Source: Nitrososphaerota archaeon
GTDB lineage: Archaea > Thermoproteota > Nitrososphaeria > Nitrososphaerales > Gagatemarchaeaceae
Reading direction: 5' to 3'
DNA: 64,000 bases
NCBI GenBank assembly: GCA_027886885.1
Contig: JAPCJP010000001.1
Span: forward strand, 83,718 to 147,717
The notes under the pieces are model-generated. The model saw only the letters and a list, made by a program, of their open reading frames with translations. It had not been told where the DNA came from and ran no database searches. Positions 1 through 8,733 of the stretch are shown one piece after another (positions within the stretch are counted from its first letter, which is position 1; every line of letters begins with the position of its first letter). The translations under genes and the position numbers were made by a program.

Positions 1-644
1 AACGCTTTGGAGAGCCACAGGGTCGCTTCGATGTAGGGCCTGGAGACCGCGTCGGCGACGTGCAGAGTCGTGTCGTGTTTGGCGAGGGGAGTGGAGATGA
101 GGAGCGAGGAGACGAACTGAGAAGAGACGTCGCCCCTTATCGTCGCCTCTCCGCCGTTGATGCCGCCGGCTCTCACGACGATGGGCGCGCACCCGTTCAT
201 CCTGGTCGACCATGCCTCGATTCCCAGCTCCTTCAGGGTGTCCAGGAGCGGCTGCATGGGCCGTCGCCTGATGCTCGAATCCCCGCTCAACACCGTGTAA
301 CCGCTTGGGGCCGAAGCGAAGACCGAGGTCATGAACCTAAGAGTCGTACCCGAGTTCTCCACGTTCACGACGTCGTCGGGGGTCTTCGGGGAGGTCCCCG
401 CTATCCTGAGGGTAAGGTCCCTCTCGTCTATGGTCGCTCCCATGGCCCTGCAGGCTGCTATGGTCGCGTTCGTGTCCCGGGACAAGAGGACGTTGGAGAT
501 GGTCGATTCCCCGTCGGCCAGGCTGGCCATGAGCGCTGCCCGGTGGGAATAGCTCTTGCTCGGAGGGACGCTGACCGTTCCGGCTAGCCTCCCGCCCTCT
601 GGCATCGACACCGTCGTAGCAGAAGCATGTAGCGCACTAGTCAA
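1..644 (-). CDS. aroA: 3-phosphoshikimate 1-carboxyvinyltransferase (EPSP synthase), N-terminal half; 3' end off the left edge
   Basis: The enzyme joins shikimate 3-phosphate and phosphoenolpyruvate, the sixth step of chorismate synthesis. The reading frame on the minus strand shows the family N-terminus: a GRLAGTVSVPPSKSYSHR stretch with the PEP/shikimate-binding Lys and Ser, then NSGTTLRF and a later FVSSLL segment, and it is still open at position 1 (LWLSKA). I place the start at a TTG at 642-644 because a GGGAGG Shine-Dalgarno sequence lies about 10 bases upstream, inside the end of the kinase gene, and because the later ATG at 605 would cut away the first beta strand. It overlaps the shikimate kinase stop by 8 bases, so it is translationally coupled. 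The product and partial state are certain; the start is moderately sure. Confidence 0.9.
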   Translation of the reverse strand, partial: MTSALHASATTVSMPEGGRLAGTVSVPPSKSYSHRAALMASLADGESTISNVLLSRDTNATIAACRAMGATIDERDLTLRIAGTSPKTPDDVVNVENSGTTLRFMTSVFASAPSGYTVLSGDSSIRRRPMQPLLDTLKELGIEAWSTRMNGCAPIVVRAGGINGGEATIRGDVSSQFVSSLLISTPLAKHDTTLHVADAVSRPYIEATLWLSKA

Positions 645-1524
645 GAGAGAGTATCCTCCCATGCTCGTTGTTGGTCTCGGTCTCGATGACCTTGCTCCCG
701 TCGGAAGCCCATGCCTCGGCGAGGCTCCTGAACTCTTTCTCCATGTTGGGCTCGAAGACCGCGGCGGTCGCCGGCCCGGTACCCGAGAGTGACGCGCCCA
801 GTGCGCCGTGCTCTATGGCCTGTAGGGCGGCCAGGGGGTCATACCCGAGGAGCCCCGAGTACAGGGCTCCGTTGATGGTCATGGCCCTCCAGGGGTCTCC
901 CTCCATGCTCATGCGGTAGGGGACCTCCATGACCTTCCCGAACATCTTCACCTCTTCCATTTTTGTCATGCTCCGCCTGCTCTGGGTCTCAGGGACCTTG
1001 ATGAGCACCTTCAGCGTCTTCTTGAAGAGTTGGGAGCGTTCCACCTTCCTCCCCAGGTTGTCCACGAGGTTGAGGCCACCCATGAGGCAAGATGCGGCAT
1101 CGTCCATGGCTCCCGTTATGCTCGCTCCGCTGGCCAGCGAGGCCTCCACGCTGCAGTTCATTATCTTCCTAGGGTCGAAGGCCTTCTGTCCTATGGCCGC
1201 GAAAAGCGCGAGGGCGGTGGCGCAGGACGATGCCGAAGAGGTCTTGAGCCCCACTCCCAGCGGGACCACGGATTCCGTCCTGATCTCGCCGCCGAACTGC
1301 TTCGGGTCCTTCCCGGCCGAGCGCATTACTACCTCGACCGTCTGGAGCGCGAGCCTGGGCTCGCTCTGCTTCTTCCCGTTGATGAACACAACCCACTCGC
1401 CAGGTTTGTCGTACACCTCGACGGTCGCCTCGGTCTCGAGCTTGACGCTCGCCGTGACCCCCTTTCCCCCGGCGATGGCGTTGACCACGGTGATCGCTCC
1501 AAAGACGGTGCCCTTGCCCTTCAT
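637..1524 (-). CDS. aroK: Archaeal shikimate kinase (GHMP kinase family)
   Basis: It phosphorylates shikimate at the 3-hydroxyl with ATP. The 295 aa protein is a GHMP-superfamily kinase like the archaeal enzyme and unrelated to bacterial AroK. The ATP-binding loop is PLGVGLKTSSASS at residues 88-100, and a second glycine-rich stretch, LGASLSGTGPA, lies near residue 240-250. The ATG start directly abuts the aroE stop, and the 3' end overlaps aroA. Both neighbours act immediately before and after this step, which supports shikimate rather than homoserine or mevalonate as the substrate. The length fits the archaeal family (about 280-300 aa). Confidence 0.93.
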   Translation of the reverse strand: MKGKGTVFGAITVVNAIAGGKGVTASVKLETEATVEVYDKPGEWVVFINGKKQSEPRLALQTVEVVMRSAGKDPKQFGGEIRTESVVPLGVGLKTSSASSCATALALFAAIGQKAFDPRKIMNCSVEASLASGASITGAMDDAASCLMGGLNLVDNLGRKVERSQLFKKTLKVLIKVPETQSRRSMTKMEEVKMFGKVMEVPYRMSMEGDPWRAMTINGALYSGLLGYDPLAALQAIEHGALGASLSGTGPATAAVFEPNMEKEFRSLAEAWASDGSKVIETETNNEHGRILSLD

Positions 1525-2376
1525 TCAAGCCTCCTCCAAAGAACGCAGCAGCGAACTATTCATTATCTCCACCGGCGCTTTGACCCCCGTCCACTTCTCG
1601 AAGCCCGCTGTCCCCTGCCCGAGAAGCATCTCGTACCCATGGATGACTCGGCACCCCTTCTCTCTCGCCAATTTCAATAGCTCGGTCTCCCTCGGCCTGT
1701 ACACTGCATCGAAGACTACCTCCGTCCCGTAGACAACCCGCTTCATCCCGTCGGCCAAAGGTACGTCCCCGGAGCCCATCGGGGTCGCGTTGAAGATCAG
1801 GTCGAAATCTCCCCCATTGCTACCCCTCTCCTCCGTCCCGAGGCTCCCGATCCTCCTGAGGTCGAACTGGAGGTCAGGGAAGGTCTGGGAGACCTGCTCG
1901 ACGAAGGCCGCCCCCTTCTCGAGGCTCCTTATGGCCACCGTGACCCTCTTGCAACCGAACTGTGACATCGCTTCACAGAACGCTCTGGCAGCTCCACCGG
2001 CCCCCAGAAGAAGAGCGCGGCCGATTCCTGAATCGCCGAAGCGCTCCCTCAGGGGTGAGACGATGCCGGCGACATCCGTGTTGAATCCGAGCCATCTGCC
2101 CCCGGAGGGCTTGGTGACGTTGACGGCCCCAATCTTCTCCGAGATTGGGTCGAGCTCGTCCAACATCGGGATGACCTCCGACTTGAAGGGAATCGTGATG
2201 TTCATGCCGCTTGCGGTGCCCTTCAGCTCCACGAACCGCGCATCGAAATCCACGGGCTCCACGCTGAGCGCCTTGTATTCTGCGTCGATGCCAGCTGCCC
2301 TGAAAGCGGAGTTCATCATGTCGGGGGACGGGGACCGCGAGACGTTCCTTCCCAGCAGGAAGTAACTCTGGGTCAC
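1525..2376 (-). CDS. aroE: Shikimate dehydrogenase (NADP)
   Basis: It reduces 3-dehydroshikimate to shikimate. The 283 aa protein has the substrate-binding Ser pair in GRNVSRSPSP (residues 9-18), the catalytic Lys65 in MNITIPFKSEV and Asp101 in GFNTDVAG. A nucleotide-binding ALLLGAGGAARAF stretch follows near residue 120-135, and the family's C-terminal GYEMLLGQG motif is present. The start overlaps the aroD stop by 4 bases (ATGA type) and the gene abuts the shikimate kinase start, so the three are co-translated. All expected catalytic residues are visible. Confidence 0.95.
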   Translation of the reverse strand: MTQSYFLLGRNVSRSPSPDMMNSAFRAAGIDAEYKALSVEPVDFDARFVELKGTASGMNITIPFKSEVIPMLDELDPISEKIGAVNVTKPSGGRWLGFNTDVAGIVSPLRERFGDSGIGRALLLGAGGAARAFCEAMSQFGCKRVTVAIRSLEKGAAFVEQVSQTFPDLQFDLRRIGSLGTEERGSNGGDFDLIFNATPMGSGDVPLADGMKRVVYGTEVVFDAVYRPRETELLKLAREKGCRVIHGYEMLLGQGTAGFEKWTGVKAPVEIMNSSLLRSLEEA

Positions 2377-3095
2377 GATTTCCGCGCCGCCTTGGCCAAC
2401 AGCATCTTCTTGATCGCCTTCACCGTCACCACAGAGAGCTGCCCCGGTGCTACGGGCTCGCCCGGGAGGGAGGCGTACACCACGGGACTCCCGAGCTGCA
2501 GCGAGAGGATGCGAGAAGCTGTCCCTTCCTGCCCCATGCAGAAAGCCACCAGATCCTTGGCGTCCTCCTGGTAGAGCATCAATAGAGTCAGGTTGTCATC
2601 CGGGCTCTTCGCCATGGTCACTATCTTGGCGATGTCTCCCCTCTTCATCGCTTCCTTCCTTAAGCTGCTGAGGGTCTGGAAGTCGGGCGTGCCGCTGAAG
2701 TCGTGCCACGAGATGATCATCCTGTCGGGCCTGGAGGCGGCTGAGGTCAGGCGGCGGAACCATCCTAGGTTCGCCTTTACCGTAGCCAGCTCGACGTCGA
2801 AGTAGGCTGGGCTCAACTCCGCCGCGAGGCCGCTGATGAGCTTGAGCCTTTCCTCCTCGGTGCCCATGAACCCGCCTCCCTCCTCCTTGGACCTCACCGT
2901 GACGATGGACTTGGTCGCGAACCTCCCCAACCTCTTCTTTGCCTCGGCTGCAGAAGTTCTCTCCTCGAGCTTGTCCACCCTGAACTCCACTATTTCGCTC
3001 CCCAGCGAGAACGCGACCTGCGCCTTCTTCACCATCTCCTCGCAGGTTGTCGCAGCCACCGCCGTGCAGATTTTCCCTAGCTGTCTTGCGGGCAT
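2373..3095 (-). CDS. aroD: 3-dehydroquinate dehydratase, type I
   Basis: It dehydrates 3-dehydroquinate to 3-dehydroshikimate through a Schiff base. At 240 aa it matches class I enzymes. Visible motifs are EFRVDKLE (37-44), the general-base His131 in IISWHDFSGTP and the Schiff-base Lys157 in DIAKIVTMAKSPDD. The C-terminus carries GSPVVYASL and the PGQLSV motif of the family. It is separated from the upstream dehydroquinate synthase gene by 85 bases, the widest gap in this operon. No strong promoter was recognised there, so read-through is likely. Confidence 0.95.
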   Translation of the reverse strand: MPARQLGKICTAVAATTCEEMVKKAQVAFSLGSEIVEFRVDKLEERTSAAEAKKRLGRFATKSIVTVRSKEEGGGFMGTEEERLKLISGLAAELSPAYFDVELATVKANLGWFRRLTSAASRPDRMIISWHDFSGTPDFQTLSSLRKEAMKRGDIAKIVTMAKSPDDNLTLLMLYQEDAKDLVAFCMGQEGTASRILSLQLGSPVVYASLPGEPVAPGQLSVVTVKAIKKMLLAKAARKS

Positions 3096-3180
3096 CTTCG
3101 CAACCCCGACCTAGGCTAGGCGCTCGGGAGAGTACGCAGCTGTTAGGTGTGAACGGGTGGTAATTGACCTGAAGCGGTGG

Positions 3181-4215
3181 TCATCTCTCAAGGATGAACT
3201 CGTCGACCTCCCCACCGAAATGCCTGGCCTTGTTCTTGGTCATGTGGACCATGACCTCGTCCCCCGCCTTGAGGTCGGTCACCGAGACCGGGGTCCCGTC
3301 TGCGCGTATGAGCCTTATTGTCTCGGCCTTTTGGAGCATGGCCGTACCCTCCTCGCCGTCGGCCACCGCCTCCACCATCACCAGCGGCCTCCTCTCTATC
3401 TTCACCCTCCCGACCACCACCTCCCTTGACTTGCCGTCGTTGGTCACCGTCATGACCTTGTCAGAGGCTTTCAGTTCCGAAAGGTACCTTGTCTTCCCGG
3501 CCCCTCCCAGGATGTAGCTGTGAATCGCCCCTGCGTTGACCCTGAACTCCCTCGTCGGGATGTACTCCGAAGGCACCGTCTCGCTGTGCACCAGGAAGAA
3601 GAGGCTAGCTCTGCTACCTATCAGCAAGCCTTCGCCCACACTGAGCTGCGATGCCGTATCGATGCACGCCCTCTCCCCATTGCCGACGTCCACGACCTTG
3701 GTCACCTTGGCCTTTGTGAGCGCGAGGCGGTTCGGGCTTTTCAGCGAAGTGATGAGCTCCTTAGCCACCCCCAGCGACTCCGCCGGGATTACGATGCCGT
3801 CGACACCCTTCTCTAGTATGGAGAACGCCAGCTCGATGTCGTTCCTCTCTTTCATGTATGCGTAGATCTTCCTGTTCTTCCTGCGAAAGTCGGCGATCAT
3901 GTTCTCCAGCGGGATTATCTTCCAGTTCGCGCACTGGACGACCACGAACGCGTGCCCATCCGCAGACGCCTCAACCGCCTTTTGCACGTCGCCAGCGCCG
4001 GCGACCCTGATCCACGCGGCGGTCTTCTCACTACCCTTCCCCTCTGACACCTCGATCCTGACCACGCCATTGGCCGGCTGCGGACCCTCCGGGTAGCCGA
4101 TCCGCGAGATGACCTTGTGTATCCCCGCCTCGCCCGCCTGCTTCAGGAGGGCGCCGAGGTCCTGGGAATCCGTAACGTCGAGTACTATGTCCTTCTCATT
4201 CTCAGGAGGGGACAT
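3181..4215 (-). CDS. aroB': 3-dehydroquinate synthase II (AroB')
   Basis: This is the archaeal 3-dehydroquinate synthase that oxidatively deaminates and cyclises 2-amino-3,7-dideoxy-D-threo-hept-6-ulosonate (ADH) with NAD, replacing bacterial AroB. The 344 aa length, the opening KDIVLDVTD strand, the KVVDVGNGERACIDTASQLSVGEGLLIGSRASLFFLVHSE core and the FRVNAGAIHSYI segment are characteristic. The first 14 bases overlap the end of the aldolase gene that makes its substrate, so the two enzymes are translationally coupled. The family is named from the ADH pathway worked out in methanogens; the assignment rests on similarity I recognise, not on a search. Confidence 0.92.
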   Translation of the reverse strand: MSPPENEKDIVLDVTDSQDLGALLKQAGEAGIHKVISRIGYPEGPQPANGVVRIEVSEGKGSEKTAAWIRVAGAGDVQKAVEASADGHAFVVVQCANWKIIPLENMIADFRRKNRKIYAYMKERNDIELAFSILEKGVDGIVIPAESLGVAKELITSLKSPNRLALTKAKVTKVVDVGNGERACIDTASQLSVGEGLLIGSRASLFFLVHSETVPSEYIPTREFRVNAGAIHSYILGGAGKTRYLSELKASDKVMTVTNDGKSREVVVGRVKIERRPLVMVEAVADGEEGTAMLQKAETIRLIRADGTPVSVTDLKAGDEVMVHMTKNKARHFGGEVDEFILER

Positions 4216-4999
4216 CTGACTTGAAGACCTCCATGGCTTCCTCTGGGGTGGCCTTGTCTATCACCACCCTCTTCAGCGCCCTGACGATCAGGCCCGGGTT
4301 CTTGTGCTGGAAGACGTTGCGACCATATGTGACCCCGATCGCGCCCGCCTTCATCACGTCGCTGGTCATCTTCAGCAGCTCCAGGTCGGACTCCACCTTT
4401 GCCCCTCCTGCGAGGACCACGGGCACGGGACACTTCCTGACCACCTCGTGGAAAGACTCCGGGGTGCCAGTATAGACCGTCTTCACGATGTCAGCCCCTG
4501 CCTCGGCCCCGATCCTGGCCACGTGAGCGACGACGACCGGGTCCGACGGGTCCTTGATGTTCTCTCCCCTCGGGTACATCATCGCTATGAAGGGAATCTG
4601 GTATTCGTCGCAGGCGTCGGCGACCATGCCCAGCTGTTGCAGCATCTCAGGCTCCTCCTTCCCGCCGATGTTCACGTGCAGCGAGATGGCGTCGACCCCT
4701 AGGCGGATGCTCTCCTCGACGCTCGAGATCAGGATCTTCCTGTTGGGGGCCATCCCGAGCGTGGTGCTCGCCGAGAGCTGGATTATCATACCGATGGGGA
4801 CGGGTTTTCTGAGCGACTTTATGATGCCCTTCTGGACTAGAAAGGAGGTCGCTCCTCCCTTCGCCACCTGGATGATCGTCCGTTCGGGGTCCTCGAGCCC
4901 CTCGATCGGACCTACCGTCAACGAATGGTCCATGGGTATGCAGAGCATCCTTCCGTTCTTCATTATCCGCGATAGTCTCACGTCTTTGCCGGTCACCAA
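4202..4999 (-). CDS. aroA': 2-amino-3,7-dideoxy-D-threo-hept-6-ulosonate synthase (AroA', class I aldolase of the DhnA family)
   Basis: It condenses L-aspartate semialdehyde with a 6-deoxy-5-ketofructose phosphate to give ADH, the first committed step of the archaeal shikimate route. The 265 aa TIM-barrel protein has the MDHSLTVGP loop (Asp24, His25) and the Schiff-base Lys173 in GADIVKTVYTG. The DhnA family also holds archaeal fructose-bisphosphate aldolases, but adjacency to DHQ synthase II and to the aspartate-semialdehyde genes favours the aromatic role. The start is TTG at 4999 or GTG at 4996. It lies 6 bases after asd. Confidence 0.92.
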   Translation of the reverse strand: MVTGKDVRLSRIMKNGRMLCIPMDHSLTVGPIEGLEDPERTIIQVAKGGATSFLVQKGIIKSLRKPVPIGMIIQLSASTTLGMAPNRKILISSVEESIRLGVDAISLHVNIGGKEEPEMLQQLGMVADACDEYQIPFIAMMYPRGENIKDPSDPVVVAHVARIGAEAGADIVKTVYTGTPESFHEVVRKCPVPVVLAGGAKVESDLELLKMTSDVMKAGAIGVTYGRNVFQHKNPGLIVRALKRVVIDKATPEEAMEVFKSDVPS

Positions 5000-5005
5000 G
5001 TCAAA

Positions 5006-6085
5006 TCACCCGATGTATCCTTCCCTCTGCATGAGCTCGGCCGTAAGTATTGCGGTCCCCGCCGCTCCCCTTATGGTGTTGTGCGAAAGGAGTGTGAGCA
5101 TTAGGGACCTGTCATCGATGCCTCTCCTGACCCTGCCCACCACCACGCTCATGCCGGGCACGCTCCCGGCCATCCTGTCCAACCTCGGTTGCGGCCGGTC
5201 ATGTTCTGTCCGCACGATTATCGGCTGGGACGGCGCCGTCGGCAGTTTTAGCTTCTGCGGTAGCCCCCTGAACCTCTCCAGGGCCCTTACCGCAGCCCCG
5301 GGTTCGACCGCCCTGGGGAACTCCGAGTAGAGGGTCTCCGTGTGACCGTCTATCACCTGTACCCTGTTGCACGAGACCCCCATGGGTAGCTCGAGGGGTT
5401 CGATGACCTTCGACCTGCCCTCCTTCCTCACCGTCCCAAGGATCTTCCTCGCTTCCCTCGCGACCTTCTCCTCTTCGTTCTTGATGTACGGGAGGATGTT
5501 GTCCACCACCAGGAGCGACGGGACCCCAGGGAACCCGGCACCCGAGAGAGCCTGCATCGTGGTGACGATGGCCTTGTCCATGCCGAAAAGCTCGACCAGG
5601 GGTTTCATCACCATGGCCAACCCCATCACGGTGCAGTTGGGGGTGGTCACTATGGACCCCTTCCAACCTCGCGATGCCCTTTGCCCCTCTAGGAGCGAAA
5701 GGTGGTCTGGGTTGACCTCCGGTATCACAAGTGGCACGTCATCCTCCATCCTGTGGGCGCTCGCCTCGCTCACAACGGGAAACCCAGCGCGGGCGAACGC
5801 CGGTTCGACCTCCTTGGCTACCTCGGACGGGAGCGCGGAGAAGACGATGTCGCACCCTGCGGCGGACTCGGTCCTGGATTTCTTCACCTCCATCTGCGCG
5901 TACTCGTCGCCCATTGGCTCGGGGAAGAGCCATCGCGCGGCTTCTCCATACTTCTTACCCGCGGACTCGCCCCCCATCAGGACCTCGAGACGGATGAACG
6001 GGTGGTCCCTGAGCATGTTGATGTAGCGCTGGCCCACCGCTCCCGTCGCACCGAGGAGGGCAACCTTGAGTTCTTTCTGCTTCAA
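5006..6085 (-). CDS. asd: Aspartate-semialdehyde dehydrogenase (archaeal/fungal type)
   Basis: It reduces aspartyl phosphate to aspartate semialdehyde with NADPH. The 359 aa protein begins with the Rossmann motif LLGATGAVGQRY (residues 10-21) and has the nucleophile Cys151 in TTPNCTVMG. A later GHTETLYSEF segment contains the active-site His region. The length and the DHPFIRLEVL segment are of the archaeal/fungal subgroup. The start overlaps the aspartate kinase stop by 4 bases. Its product feeds both lysine/threonine/methionine synthesis and, here, the next gene in the operon (AroA'). Confidence 0.95.
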   Translation of the reverse strand: MKQKELKVALLGATGAVGQRYINMLRDHPFIRLEVLMGGESAGKKYGEAARWLFPEPMGDEYAQMEVKKSRTESAAGCDIVFSALPSEVAKEVEPAFARAGFPVVSEASAHRMEDDVPLVIPEVNPDHLSLLEGQRASRGWKGSIVTTPNCTVMGLAMVMKPLVELFGMDKAIVTTMQALSGAGFPGVPSLLVVDNILPYIKNEEEKVAREARKILGTVRKEGRSKVIEPLELPMGVSCNRVQVIDGHTETLYSEFPRAVEPGAAVRALERFRGLPQKLKLPTAPSQPIIVRTEHDRPQPRLDRMAGSVPGMSVVVGRVRRGIDDRSLMLTLLSHNTIRGAAGTAILTAELMQREGYIG

Positions 6086-7338
6086 GGCTTGCTCACCAGG
6101 AGGGCTTCGCGGATGAGGTCCAGGGCTGTCTCCGCCTTGCCCGAGGAGACGAACACCCTGATGGACGAGAGTATCGTTACTATGCCGTAGAGGTTGATCG
6201 CCGACCTCGCCAGGGGTTGGGTCACCCTCTGGACGATTCCGGTCTCGGTCTCCAGCGCCGTGCCCTTCACCGTGATCATCGAGAGGCCGTCGAAGGATGA
6301 CACTGCCTTGCCCACACTTTCTTTCACCAGAACCTGATGCACTCCCTCCAGCACGTTCTGGCCCCCTGCGACGTAGAAGATGGCCGAGGTCGACTCCAGG
6401 GACAGAGCCAACAGCGAACCGCCGCCATCCCTTATGGCCTTGGTGAGATGAGAGACCGACTCGAGTTTCCTCGAATCCAAGCCGACGACCGTCATCATCG
6501 AGACACCCTGTGGGAATATCTCCAGGCTTAGCTCGGACAGGTCCCCCTTGATTATCGTCCCAGCGTTCAGCTTCTCGAGGCTTGTCACCCTGAGCCGGCT
6601 CCCGCTTCCCTGGTACTTCAGGGCCTTGACGTGGAGGAACTTGGCACCCCCGGCCGCCAACATCTCCGCCTCCTCTCCGTGGAGCATCTCGATGAACTGC
6701 GGGTTCGAGACCTTGTCCGGGTCGCTCGAGTAGACTCCCTCCACATCCTTGATGAGCACCACCTCCCGCGCCCCGAGGCAGTTGCCCAGGACGACGGCAG
6801 TGGTGTCGCTGCCACCTCTCCCCAGGGTCGTCGTCTTCCCGTCGATGGTCTTCCCCAGGAAGCCGCAGACAACGGGCACCTTCCCTGCGTTGAGGAGGGG
6901 GACCAGCCGTTCTTGCACCCTCTTCCTCGACAGCTCCATGAGCGGGTTGGCATCCATGTGCCGGTCGTCGGTCACGATCGGCCAGTGAGGAGAATCAGGG
7001 TCGACGGTTACCGCGTCTATGTTCCTGCTCGCTAGCGCGCCCGCCATCAAGCGCGCGCTGGTCTTCTCCCCGGTCGAGAGGAGCTCGTCCATCAACGCAG
7101 GGTCCATGTTCGGGTTGACCTTCTTCGAAAGCGCGATGAGCTCGTCGGTCACTCCCTTCATTGCGGAGACCACGACGGCCACTGCGATGCCGCGCTCGAC
7201 GGTGTCGCGGACGAGGTTCGCCGCCTGTTCGATTGACTTTTCGTTCTCGAGCACTGACCCTCCGAACTTCACGACGATCACCTCCTTGGTCGTGACAGCC
7301 TCCGTGTTCGATTTCTCAGCACTATCGCTATCGCTCAA
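6082..7338 (-). CDS. lysC: Aspartate kinase
   Basis: It phosphorylates L-aspartate. The 418 aa protein has the kinase signature VVKFGGSVLENEKS (about residues 22-35), the GRGGSDTTAVVLG nucleotide-binding loop, the VLIKDVEGVYSSDP motif, and two C-terminal ACT-like segments (MMTVVGLDSRKLESVSH and SMITVKGTALETETGIV) that usually bind feedback amino acids. The listed start is a TTG. Inside the gene a perfect GGAGGTGA sequence precedes a GTG at 7272 that would give MKFGGS, but that would remove the first strand, so the TTG is preferred. It is the first gene of the operon reaching to aroA. Confidence 0.93.
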   Translation of the reverse strand: MSDSDSAEKSNTEAVTTKEVIVVKFGGSVLENEKSIEQAANLVRDTVERGIAVAVVVSAMKGVTDELIALSKKVNPNMDPALMDELLSTGEKTSARLMAGALASRNIDAVTVDPDSPHWPIVTDDRHMDANPLMELSRKRVQERLVPLLNAGKVPVVCGFLGKTIDGKTTTLGRGGSDTTAVVLGNCLGAREVVLIKDVEGVYSSDPDKVSNPQFIEMLHGEEAEMLAAGGAKFLHVKALKYQGSGSRLRVTSLEKLNAGTIIKGDLSELSLEIFPQGVSMMTVVGLDSRKLESVSHLTKAIRDGGGSLLALSLESTSAIFYVAGGQNVLEGVHQVLVKESVGKAVSSFDGLSMITVKGTALETETGIVQRVTQPLARSAINLYGIVTILSSIRVFVSSGKAETALDLIREALLVSKP

Positions 7339-7519
7339 CTATCTATCCCACCAATGTCCAGAGAAACTAGGGTTCGACTAGCGCTTGAAGCCGAAAAGAG
7401 GCCAACGATAAACTGAACCGCCTCTCATTTGCCCTCTCAATTTCTCGACCCCATCGGCCTTTGGGTTGTTATTTATGCCTTTAGTCAGGCACGAAATGCG
7501 AGAGGAAGAGCTGGCCCTG

Positions 7520-8605
7520 CTAGAAGATCTTCCAGCTCTTGACGGTTACCTTTTCGAGGTATCTTTCGTCGAGCTCGATGCCGACCCCTGGACCTTTGTT
7601 GGGCCGGATCCTGCCTCCCGTCATGGTGAAGGGGTTCTTGACGATGTCCCTGGTGAAGTACTTCTCGTTCGGCGAGGTGTCTCCTGGATAGTCCACCAAC
7701 TTGGAGGAGGCGAGGGAGATGTTGAAGGAACGGCCCACGCCGGTCTCGAACATCCCACCGATCCAGACATGCCCCTTGTGCTTCTTGGCGATCTTCGCTA
7801 TCTCCATAGAATTTCCCAGCCCGCCGACGCGCCCGGGCTTGATGTTCACGACCTGCGCCGCGCCGATGTCGAAGGCCTGCGCCGCCCGGTCCGCTGAGGT
7901 CACGGACTCGTCGAGGCAGATGGGCGTCGTTATCTCCTTGGCCAGCTTCGCATGGTCGAGGAGGTCGTCGTGCTCCAGGGGCTGCTCGAGGTAGACCAGC
8001 CCGAAACGGTCGAGCCTCTTTATGGCCGGTGCATCCTTCAGTCGATAGCACGAGTTCGCGTCTGCGCTGAGGACGATGTCCGGAAAGACATCTCTGACCG
8101 ACTTCACAATGTCGAACTCCTTTCCCCTCTCTATCTTCAGCTTGACCCGCTGGTAGCCCCGTTCCACGGCCGCTTCTACTCTCTTCCTGGTCACCTCCTT
8201 CTTGTCAATCCCGAGGGATATTCCCACGTCGGCGTATCCTTTCGACGGGCCGAGCTCCCGGACCAGGGGGACCCCCTTGCGCTTGGAGTGGTAGTCCCAG
8301 AGCAGCATCTCGACCGCAGCCTTGGCCATGTTGTGTCCTCTGACATGGTCGGCCTTGAGCGTGAACTCCTGGGGCGTCGGGAGGTCCTTGAGCAGCTTGG
8401 CGAAGTGGTCTCTGATCACGTGGAGCGCCGTCTGGTTATCCTCGTAGCTATAGTAGGGCGCTACGCTGGCGACGCATTCGGCCTGGGCCTTCACCCCATC
8501 GGAATCGAGGAGCAGTATCAGCGCGTTCCTCTCGGCTTCGGTACCAAAACTCGTCGTGAAAGGCGCCAGGAACGGGAGCCTGACGTGCCTGATCGTGAGA
8601 CTCAA
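7520..8605 (-). CDS. Enolase-superfamily o-succinylbenzoate synthase / N-succinylamino-acid racemase
   Basis: The 361 aa protein is a muconate-lactonizing-subgroup enolase. It has the Lys-x-Lys base pair (K155, K157 in RVKLKIERG), metal ligands Asp182 (SADANS), Glu207 (YLEQPL) and Asp232 (CLDESV), and the opposite base Lys256 (VNIKPGRVGG). These residues are shared by menaquinone OSBS and by N-succinylamino-acid racemase (NSAR). No other menaquinone gene is in the window, and a divergent GNAT gene and an M20 peptidase lie nearby, which favours NSAR. The start is TTG. An AT-rich element at 8630-8641 lies at the right spacing to serve this gene and the divergent GNAT gene. Confidence 0.85.
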   Translation of the reverse strand: MSLTIRHVRLPFLAPFTTSFGTEAERNALILLLDSDGVKAQAECVASVAPYYSYEDNQTALHVIRDHFAKLLKDLPTPQEFTLKADHVRGHNMAKAAVEMLLWDYHSKRKGVPLVRELGPSKGYADVGISLGIDKKEVTRKRVEAAVERGYQRVKLKIERGKEFDIVKSVRDVFPDIVLSADANSCYRLKDAPAIKRLDRFGLVYLEQPLEHDDLLDHAKLAKEITTPICLDESVTSADRAAQAFDIGAAQVVNIKPGRVGGLGNSMEIAKIAKKHKGHVWIGGMFETGVGRSFNISLASSKLVDYPGDTSPNEKYFTRDIVKNPFTMTGGRIRPNKGPGVGIELDERYLEKVTVKSWKIF

Positions 8606-8733
8606 GGGAGTTCGGGCGCCCTCCTGATTCTATTAATCTTTGGTCGAGGCATCCGAAACCGAAAATAATGCGGCGAGCGCAGCCAGTCCCTCGTGGAAAG
8701 AAACCTCTCCGGGCCCGCGGGGGAGCGATCCCG

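Noticed and set aside
7339..7519. Possible small RNA or regulatory leader between lysC and the enolase gene
   Set aside because: Only weak TATA-like sequences (7408-7416 and 7469-7477) and no stable hairpin or repeat were found.
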